From positions 79,501 to 143,500 of the forward strand of contig WBZZ01004819.1 of assembly GCA_019918135.1 (NCBI GenBank): a stretch of 64,000 nt of DNA, in the 5' to 3' direction. The notes beneath the pieces were generated by a model, which was not told where the DNA came from, ran no database searches, and saw only the letters and a program-made list of their open reading frames with translations. Shown in pieces: positions 9,313-17,400 of this stretch. This stretch comes from Paulinella micropora (lineage: Eukaryota > Cercozoa > Imbricatea > Euglyphida > Paulinellidae). The translations under genes were made by a program, and so were the position numbers. How positions within the stretch are numbered: the first letter of the stretch is position 1; the number at the start of each line of letters is the position of its first letter.

Positions 9313-10090
9313 CTAGAAGCCCGCCAGCGCTCCGTGCACCTGCGGGATCCCGCCCGCAAACAGCACTTGCAGCTGCGCGGACGCCAGTTCCTCCAGCGCT
9401 GTTCTCATGTGCAGCAGCCACACCGGAGCGCGCGGGTCCTGCGCGAACGGCTGCACCCAATCTAGGTACTCGTCCGCACTGCGCACCATAATGGTGTGGA
9501 AACCGGCCGCGAATTCACAGAACGCAGCCCCCAGCGAAACGTACAGGGCTGGCAGCACCGCGCCGAGGGTGGTCAGGGACGCGGACTGCACCTCCTCGCA
9601 GGCCGCCGGCAGCAAACGCCGCAACGACAGGTTGCCGTGCAGGGAGGCTAGGAGCCAGCGCTCGCTTTCGTCCTGCCGGGACAAATAATGTCCCGGCAGC
9701 GCGCAGCGCCGCACCTCGAGCGTCTCGGCGTACGCGTGCAGGTTGCAGTTGGCGTCGTCGTGCCACTGGTCGCACTCTGTTCGCACGAAGGTCTCGTGCA
9801 GCCAGCCCTCGAGCCAGGGCCCCAGGCCCACGCCGCCCAAGAGCGCGCCCACCGCGTGTGAAAAGCTCAGAGAGCCGCCGCTCTCCCACAGCTGCCTGCG
9901 AGTCATGACGCAGGCCGTGGCCACCAGCAGCACCAGCAGCACTGACAGCAGCGGGTCCTCGTCATGGCGCCACGGCCCGCCGCTGTTGCGAGCACCATTA
10001 CGTGCCAGGCGTGCGCGTTCGCTGGGCGGCAGCGCGGCTCCGACCGCCTGCCAGTGCAGGCAGTGGCGCAAGAGCAGGCACAGCAGCACC
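9313..10090 (-). CDS. Viral membrane protein, N-terminus replaced by element sequence
   Basis: About 259 viral residues. An N-terminal hydrophobic stretch (LQVLLCLLLRHCLHW) is followed by a strong membrane segment (LLSVLLVLLVATACVM), a Gly/Leu-rich segment, a Cys/His-containing luminal-type region (CDQWHDDANCNLH), and a weaker hydrophobic segment near LGAAFCEFAAGF. The present frame continues upstream into S74 sequence and would start at an element-derived ATG at 10203, making a chimera of 296 residues. The viral start codon is not visible. In the arrangement I infer before the inversion, this gene faced away from the gene at 1-917. No family is recognised. Confidence 0.5.
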
Positions 10091-12770
10091 TGCAGCCTAA
10101 TTGTTTCTTTTATAAAACCACCAAAATCTAGCATATCCATTTCTTTTAATATTTCTTCTAATTCCTGTGTTATTAAGCCAGTCCTACATTTTTTTATTAT
10201 CAATCATACGATAGCAAACTGGATTTAACTTATTAATAAAATCTAAGCCTAAGCATTCCTTTATATCTTCTTTTTTTTCTCCTGTCTGAATATTGAATTG
10301 GATTAGACAATACCCATAATTGTCCATCGCTCGCTCTTAATGACATTAAAGCAGTATTGAACTATTCTCCCATATGAACCCACTCGTTGAAGAATTATTC
10401 ACTCTAAATCTAATAGCATAAGAAGTTAATCCTCCGCCTCCTCCTGCTGGCGCTGTTCCTCCACTTAATGATTTATTTGCTCCAGACTGAGACATATAAA
10501 TTCCCCAGTTTGGATCGGCAACATCCCATACAAATATTTCTCTCGTATTCGTCCCGTCTGTTTGTCCTTGAATTCCTATTTTCGCTTCATTATTAGTTGT
10601 GGTTGTTAGCACCCCAGAGTATGTAATCCCCGCATTTGCTGTTAGTGCCTTTGAAGCAGTAATTCCAGCATTACCAATTCTAAATAATTCATTTGTGGCA
10701 CCATAGTAAAATATGTGATTATCAGTTGTAGCATTAACATTGTACATCATCGTGTCTAGTTTAATACCAAATCCATTAAAAGCAGTCGTGAAGCCTGTTC
10801 CACCATCCCACAAAACTAATTTGTTGTTTGTGTTCGTATATTCTGACCTATCTATGAAAACACTTTTTCCAGCACCTACTACTATATTGTCGCTTGTTGT
10901 TAATGTTGTTGTTGATATACCCGCATTTGCTGTTATCGCTCCACTTGCTGTTATTGCCTTCGTTGTTAATAAGCCCGATGTGTCAAGTTCCAGAGCGAGA
11001 GACCAAGGAACAGCAACCCCAACACTTTTCCCGCTATCATACAAAAATCTAAGTTTATTATTCCATTTACTAATTAGAAAATTAGAACTCGCACAACTTG
11101 ATTTCCATCCGCCAGCATCTAAATACGCATCAAAGATATTTATGTTATTATGACTTAAATTAGTTGGTTGAAAAGTTGGATAAATATCTTCCGTTGTAAT
11201 AGCTTGCATATGTGCTCCAGTTGTATTATTATTATAAGTCCCATACAATTCTAAACCCGCTGTTGTTCCTATTCCTTTCGTTGTATTGCCTATGATTATT
11301 GGCATACCTGATGCTGTTGTTATTTTGTCGCTCGTTGTTAATGTTGTTGTAGTCATACCAGCAGTTGCCGTTAATGTAGTTCCCGTTATTGTTCCAGCAC
11401 TTATTAATATGTTGTTTGAGTTCATATCTAAGGCACCATAAAACCGCATACCACCAGCATTGTTAAAACGGACGATGTCAGACGAAGCACTTTTATTGTC
11501 CAAAAGTTTTGAAATATAAAGGCCTGCTCCTTTTACATCAAATGCTACATTCGTAAATACATAACCTCGTTGGTTCGCGGTTCCACTTGTAGCAGTATTT
11601 AGAGTAAATAAGAAATACTGATAATCTCCTGATGTCTGTGAAAAGAATATATCTCCTCCATTTTGGTTCAATATCCTCGCCCCATTATATGTTATATTTC
11701 CACCATTATTATGTTTTGTCTCCTGCTATGGTTTGGTCTCCTGTTAGTTTAACCACCGAAGTATCAAGAACTGAAACATCCACACCATCAACAAGATTGA
11801 CATTTGTTATGCTTTGGCTTTTCATATCAATCCCCGCACTCGCATTTATTATACTGCTGAATGTTTTAATACCCGCTATAGTTTGGTTTCCTGATAGTTT
11901 AACCACCGAAGTATCATTTGCGACATTAGCGAGATTACTTCCATGATATGTAGAAGCCCCTGAAATAGCAAAACCACCCATATTTAGTGCCCCCCGTCAT
12001 ACTAGCAATGCCGTCTAATCTAAGAAAGGGTGGTGTGGTGTTTCTCCATTGCCCCGTGCCTTAAATGAGTAATTCGTTATCTGCTGGTGTGCCCGTTATT
12101 AACACATCGCTATGTGAGTCTATACTTCCACTCGCTGAAACTTTATCATTATTATCTTGGTGCTCAAATATACATTCATCAACATCTTTGGTAATACTAT
12201 TTAGTAATTAACTCCTGTTATATTCTTCCTTCCCATACTAATATTGCCGAATTCATCAACATTTATCGGAAATGTTTTATTTACCCAGTTTATTGAATTA
12301 TACGCGAGATAACTATTTATCGCTATCGGCGCGGTTATGACTACATCTGAAAGTGTATCAATTGAACCAAGGGCTGTATTCTTCCATTTACATTCTACAT
12401 CGTTGTAAGTTAAGTATTGTCCGCTCGCTTGTGCAAATATGTTTGTGTCTATCAAATTATATAAACTGGTTTGGTGCGGATTAGAAGTATTAGAGCGGTG
12501 TTGAGTTGAGGCTTTGACTTCGTCATTATCCCTTACTCGTTGCTCTGTATAATATAAAATTTTTCCTTCTTTGATATCAGTCGTTGATTTGCTGGATAAC
12601 CTTGTATCAAATCGGCCGTCAGTGTAATAAAGATTTACGGTGTCAGCATCTTCTGGCACTCTGTCTGTATTTAAGCCCACTATGTTGGTATTTGTTAAGT
12701 CTAAGTTAAGTATATTTAAACTATCAACAGCCAACTCATTAAGGCCTAGTAAGGATTTATATTGACTCAT
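10091..12770 (-). pseudogene. Repetitive tailspike/fibre with peptidase S74 domain, truncated and frameshifted
   Basis: Starts at 12770 with MSQYKSLLGLNELAVDSLN and a fibre-type shaft (LDLTNTNIVGLNTDRVPE, VNLYYTDGRFDTRL, repeated DTSVVKLSGNQTIAGIKTF units, TTTLTTSDK units). The first frame ends at 12201. Later frames cover 12200-11990, 11981-11709 and 11671-10346, so there are several shifts. The C-terminal part passes SGFIWENS, MSLRASDG, then SDRRKK (the Ser/Lys of the S74 dyad), a shift in an A8 run, GLDFINKLNPVCYRMIDN, another shift, and GLITQELEEILKE plus FGGFIKET, where it is cut by GC-rich DNA. S74 domains trimerise fibres and then cleave themselves off. The remainder is at 1076-1609. 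It would have been the receptor-binding spike of the PLV; the host is unknown. Confidence 0.8.
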
Positions 12771-12836
12771 TGGTATATATTAAATAAATATTTATGATTT
12801 ATTAAAAATACTAAAATATATTAATCTTAGTATAGA
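12771..12836. promoter_or_regulatory. AT-rich divergent promoter region of the PLV
   Basis: 66 bases, nearly all A/T (TATATATTAAATAAATATT, AAAATATATTAAT), between the start of the tailspike (minus) and the charged protein (plus). TATA-like elements face both ways. The function is inferred from position and composition. Confidence 0.5.
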
Positions 12837-13268
12837 ATGCCGTCCCCTGAAGCAAGTCGTAAGAATTGGGGTAGTGCTGTGGAAGGAATAAAAGCGAAAG
12901 CGAAACAACGAAAGATGGAACATGCCAAAAATGTATTAGCACAATATAGAAATGCGGTCAAAAGCAAAGATGAAGATATGGAGAGAAAAATAGCAGAGAT
13001 AGAAAATAGGAATTTAGCAACCAATATCATTAATGAGAAGGAACAAGATGACACACCTGAGCAGAGTGAGAGTGATGATGAAGTTGATTTCACTGATATC
13101 ATTGCAGAAAAGATGGCGAAAATGAAAATCAAAAGAGCGAAAGCGGAAACTAAGAGAGCGAAGAAAAATAAGAAACCAGAGGCTGAGAGCGAAGAAAGTG
13201 AAAGCGAGAGTAGCGAAAAGAAATACCAAAACAAAAGAAGGGGAAAGGAAAGAAATCAAGTACTGTAA
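12837..13268 (+). CDS. Highly charged, probably disordered PLV protein
   Basis: 143 residues, intact. Lysine/glutamate-rich with a helical N-terminal half (KAKAKQRKMEHAKNVLAQY), an acidic serine patch (EQSESDDEVDFTDII), then a basic helix and an acidic SESEESESESSE tail. No enzymatic motif. The composition fits a nucleic-acid-binding or scaffold-like virion protein. It is transcribed away from the tailspike and lies upstream of the integrase. Confidence 0.55.
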   Translation: MPSPEASRKNWGSAVEGIKAKAKQRKMEHAKNVLAQYRNAVKSKDEDMERKIAEIENRNLATNIINEKEQDDTPEQSESDDEVDFTDIIAEKMAKMKIKRAKAETKRAKKNKKPEAESEESESESSEKKYQNKRRGKERNQVL

Positions 13269-13350
13269 GTGTAAAAGTATATAATCAATCTTCAGGTGCT
13301 AAGAAAGAAAAAAATAACGATATTGAAAAATGCTTTTTAAAATTCTAAAA

Positions 13351-13408
13351 GATATTTATGAGCATCGCTTTCATTCGCTACGCTCATTTTCGCTTGCTCA
13401 TAAATATC
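13351..13408. repeat. Perfect 14-bp inverted repeat (hairpin)
   Basis: GATATTTATGAGCA (13351-13364) and its exact reverse complement TGCTCATAAATATC (13395-13408), with a 30-base loop rich in CGCT repeats. It lies just after the charged-protein gene. Palindromes after genes mark transcript 3' ends in mimiviruses and their virophages, so a terminator role is plausible. Confidence 0.6.
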
Positions 13409-13433
13409 GTAAAAAATAAAAAGTTAGATATAT

Positions 13434-13488
13434 AAGATTTTCTAAAACATACGAGAGCGACAGCGAGAGTATGAATTTAGAAAATCTT
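13434..13488. repeat. Second inverted repeat, overlapping the integrase start
   Basis: AAGATTTTCTAAA (13434-13446) pairs exactly with TTTAGAAAATCTT (13476-13488), with an inner CATAC/GTATG pair and a GAGAGCGACAGCGAGAG loop. The integrase ATG at 13471 falls inside it, so folding could affect its translation or mark an upstream 3' end. Confidence 0.55.
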
Positions 13489-14262
13489 GATCATAAACAT
13501 ACAATTATTAATAATCAAAATCGTAATAGTCTCGGGGACACACCTACGGAAGAAGTAGTTAAAACAAAAGAAGAAGCACTGGAAATTCACCACCAGAAAA
13601 AGAACTAGAAAATATGGAATACTATATGGGTTGATAAGCTATTAGACCAAGTTTTCTTAGACTTAGCAGATATGAGTAAAATAAAATATAAGAAGGGAAA
13701 TAAAGGACATGCTTGGATGCTTGTTTGGATTGATTGTCATTCAAAATATTTAATAATCATTCCATTAAAAAATAAAACAGCAAAAGAAGTCTATTATGTT
13801 TTGAAAACAATTAAATATAAACCGAAATCAATTACTACTGACAGCGGTGGAGAATATAAAGGAGCAACTTGTGAATATTTTATTGAAAATGGAATTAAAC
13901 ACGATGTCGTTGAAGTAGGCGACCATAGAGCGCTTTCGGTTGTTGAAAGAGTGATAAGAAATATTAGGAGATGGCTTGACTTTTTATTTGAAACCAATCG
14001 TAATTTTGATTTGGTTAGTTATTCAATACTTAGTAGATGCTATAATCATAAAGTCCATAGAGGGATTCATGCTAAATTTTTCAGGAGAGACAAAAATAAA
14101 CAGAAAATCACACGAGATAATTTAATTGAAGAATTTAACGTTGGCGATAGTGTAAGAAAAGAATTAAAGAGACTGATGTTTGAAAAAGGAGGAAAGCAAT
14201 TTAGTAAGCAGATTTACAAAGTAATAGGTAGGTCTGGCTTTAAAATCATACTAAATAACGAT
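13471..14262 (+). pseudogene. Retroviral-type (rve) integrase, in-frame TAG and truncated 3' end
   Basis: From ATG 13471 (MNLENLDHKHT) the frame runs without shift to the element border, with one in-frame TAG at 13606-13608. The DDE core is clear: VFLDLADMS (first Asp), VWIDCHSKYLIIIPLKNK, ITTDSGGEYKG (second Asp) and VVERVIRNIRRW (Glu), the last two separated by 34 residues. A C-terminal SH3-like region follows (FNVGDSVRKE, KQIYKVIGRSGFKIIL). The frame then reads in phase into GC-rich DNA and on into RPB1, so the natural end is gone. Polinton, PLV and virophage integrases of this type insert the element into host chromosomes. The gene is inactive if TAG is a real stop; an internal start at 13672 would omit the first catalytic Asp. 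Confidence 0.8.
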
Positions 14263-14433
14263 GAGCTGCACTCTCCCTCTCCGGAGACGGAGAGAGAGAG
14301 AGAGAGAGGAGAGAATCCTCCTTTCCCCCAGCCAGCCAGGGAAGAACGAGCCGGCCTCCTCCCGCTCTCCCTGGGCTGGCCACATTGCCACGCCGAGCAG
14401 AGACGAAGCGGCTGTGGGGTCAGCCCCGGCCGC
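14263..14433. other. RPB1 leader
   Basis: GC-rich viral DNA between the integrase remnant and the RPB1 ATG, with a (GA)n tract at about 14288-14310. In the inferred pre-inversion order this faced the 5' end of the kinase gene, so it may be half of a divergent promoter. Confidence 0.4.
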
Positions 14434-17400
14434 ATGTGGCAAGCAGTCCAGGAGGTGCGCGCGCCCTGCCCGGCGGGCGGCGATGACCATTACGTGCTCA
14501 GCCTGGCCGCCGAGCTAGCTACGGACCTGGACGTGCGGGACGTGTCGGCCGGCTGGCTGTCGGGGCTCGGCACCGAGGAGAACCAGGCCAAGTTCACGTA
14601 CCACGACCCCGTGCTGACGCCCGACAGCGCCACCAAGTGCTGTTCCTTGTGCGAGCAAGACCTGCTGGCATGCACCTACCACTCCTTCCACCTCGAGGTA
14701 CCGGAGCCGTGGCTGCTCCCCCAGTTCGAAAAGCAGGCGTCGCTGGCCCTGTCCCTGGTGTGTAAGCAGTGCGGGGCCTTCTTGTGGGACACGGCGGTGC
14801 TGGCCAAGGAGGAGGCGGGGCCGGCGGCCTGCGTGGCCGACGGCCGGGCCGTCCTGAGCCAGGAGCAGCAGCGCGCGCTCGTCGAGTCCCTGGACCGGGT
14901 GACGGGGCTGGCCCAGCTGCAGCTCCAGGTCGCCCACGCGCCCGGCCACGCCAGCGGGCAGGACGAGGTGGCCTGGGCCGCCAGGTGGGGCGACTGGCAG
15001 GCCTGCCCCGCGGCGGCGCTCGTGGCTGCTGACCGCCGAGGGGGCGGCGGGGGCGGCCGCCGCCGTGGGGGGCGCGTGGCCCGGCCCGGCGGCGGCGCTG
15101 GAGGCCTGGGGGTCCGTGCTGGCCCGGGTCCGCGAGCGCTGTAACGGGCTGCTGGCGCAGCAGCACCGCCGCAACAAGCTGTCGCACGCCGCCGCCCAGC
15201 GCCAGCGCACGGACGTACTGCTGGGGGGCGTGCTGCTGGCCAGGCTGCAGCAGGTGTGGCGCGCGCTCGCCCGCGCGGCCGGGCAGCCGTTCTCGCTGGC
15301 CGCGGCGGCGTGCCTGCGCCTGCGTGAGGCGTCCCTGGCCGAGGCGCTGCTGCAGCGCCTGCAGAAGCTGGCGCACGCGGGCGTGACCCGCCGGCTGCCG
15401 CGCGGGCTGGGCCGCGAGCTGCCCCCTGCGCTGGCGGCGGAACTGCAGTCGGCGGCCGGGCTGAAGGAGCAGCTCGTGGCCTGCCGGGCCAGGCTCGCGG
15501 TCCTCGGTGGCTGCTGCGCTACGCTGCGCGACTTTGTGCGGCGCGAGGAGGCCGCGCGGGGGCTGCCGCCGGCGCCGCCGGTCCGGGGCCTGGGCTCGGC
15601 CGCCCCCGTGGCGGCGCCGGGCGCGGCGCTCATGTCCCGCGCCCTGGGCAGCGCCCTGGCCCGCAAGCGGGGTGTTGTGCGCTGTGCGGTGGAGGCGGGC
15701 GGCTGCGGCTGCGCGCAGCCCCGCCTGGTCAAGCTGTGCGGCCTGTGGGCCGAGGTCCAGTTCCGCGGCCCCGCCTGCCGCGCGGCGCTCGAGAACTTGT
15801 GCGGCAGGTGCTGCCCCCGGGCCGGCGGCGGCCGGGCGCAGGTGCCCTCGGCGGCGCTGCGCGCCTGGCTCGCCGCGGCGCCGGCCGACGCCTGGGCGCG
15901 GGCCCGCCTGCCCGCGCAGCCCGAACGCCTCTTCCGGTTCGCGTGCCTGGTCCCCTCGCGCGCGCTGCTGCCCGTGACGCACGCGAGCGTGGACGGCCGC
16001 CAGGTGCTGCTGAGCTACGGCCACGAGCTGGCCGACAACGCGTACGCCGTCGCCGACCTGCTGCGCTGCGCCTGGGAGCTCCGGCTGGCGCTGGAGCGGC
16101 ACCTGGGGGGGGGCGGGCGTGGGGCAACCCCGCCCGGGCCGCGCCCGGCGCCCCGCTGGCGCTCGAGGCGGGCGCGCTGTGGCAGCAGGGGCCGGGCTGC
16201 GTGCTGACGACCGAGTACCTCCGCACGCTGACCGCCGCCTACAACTGCTGGTGTGCGGGCCTCACGAGCCACGCGCACGTGCACCCCCCGGCGCCCCACT
16301 CGGCGGCCGCGGCCCCGCCCACGGTCCCGCCCGCGCTGCGGCCGCCCGAGGGGCTCCGCAGCCTCAGCGAGCTCCTGAGCCGCAAGGACGGCGAGTTCCG
16401 CAAGAACGGCCTCGGCAAGCGCCTCAACTGCTCCGGCCGCGGGGTCCTGATCGGCGTCGCCACCGTCCCGGTGGAGCACGTCATGGTGGGCTGGGGCTTC
16501 CTGCGCACGCAGTTCGAGTGTGTGCGCGTCACGGCGCAGAACGTGGAGTCGGTGCGCGCCCGGGCCGACCTGATCCAGCAGGCGCGGGCCCGGCTGCGCG
16601 GCTGGCAGGCGCGGCTGGCCCGGCTCCGGGAGGAGGGGCGGACGGCCGAGGCCGTGGCCCTGCGCGAGCGCAACCCGGACCTCGTGTACGGGGACGTGTA
16701 CCCCGCGCTGGGGCTGCTGTGGCGGCGGCCGCGCGGCGCGCAGCGGGCGGCCAGTTCGAGCTCGCCCCAGCGCGGCTCCGTGTTCAACCCCCTGGCCTTC
16801 TGCCCCCCGCTGCTGCTCGACGAGCTGGCCGCCGCCGGCCGGGGGGGCGGGGCGCGGCCGTACTCGGACTTTTTGCACGTGGGCGACGTGCTGGAGATGA
16901 GCCTCACGCAGGGCAGCAAGGTCCTCCTCAACCGCCAGCCCACGCTGTCGCCGCAGAGCGCGCGCGTGTTCTCGGTCCTCGTGCCCCGCACCGACCTCCT
17001 CAGCGAGCCCCCCTCGTGCCTGGCGGCGCTGTCCCGCCTGCACGCGCGGCGGCTCGCGGTGGACCGGCCCGAGTTTGCCCCGCAGCACTTCTGCCTGGCG
17101 CTCAACCCGATCGAAGAGATCCCCTTCAACGGCGACAACGACGGGGACGTCATCACGCTGGTGGCGCTGCAGGACCCCCTGGACTGCTGGTCGGCGGACG
17201 AGGCCATCGGCTCCTGCCAGCACATTGTGACGCGCGCCGCGTCCGAGAACGTGGCCAAGCTCGCCCTCGACAACCTCAACGTCCTGGCGGGCGCGCTCCG
17301 GGGGCCCGACACCTTTGGCCCGGCCGACGTCCTGTCCCTGCGCGCGCAGCTGGAGCGGCACGTGCCGGCGCCCCCCGGCTACCTGCGCGCGGGCCCGGGG

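Larger units (their letters stand above)
10091..14262 (-). mobile_element. Decayed polinton-like virus, fragment 2 (tailspike to integrase)
   Basis: The second AT-rich block, with sharp GC borders at about 10090 and about 14262. It contains the main part of the S74 tailspike (minus strand), a charged small protein and an rve integrase (both plus strand). Its left border cuts the S74 domain at a point whose continuation begins fragment 1 at 1076. Its right border cuts the integrase after its C-terminal SH3-like region, so no terminal repeat is seen. The two fragments are in inverted relative orientation. Joined through the S74 domain they would make about 8.9 kb. Confidence 0.85.

Noticed and set aside
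2278..14262. A fully reassigned genetic code (TAA/TAG as Gln, TGA as Trp) for the PLV and its host
   Set aside because: Frameshifts, lost cysteine ligands, a missing P-loop and normal use of TAG/TAA as terminators in intact genes are better explained by decay. Kept only as an alternative in the findings.
1070..14262. The two AT-rich blocks as unrelated insertions
   Set aside because: The S74 domain is cut in one block and continues in the other, which points to a single element.
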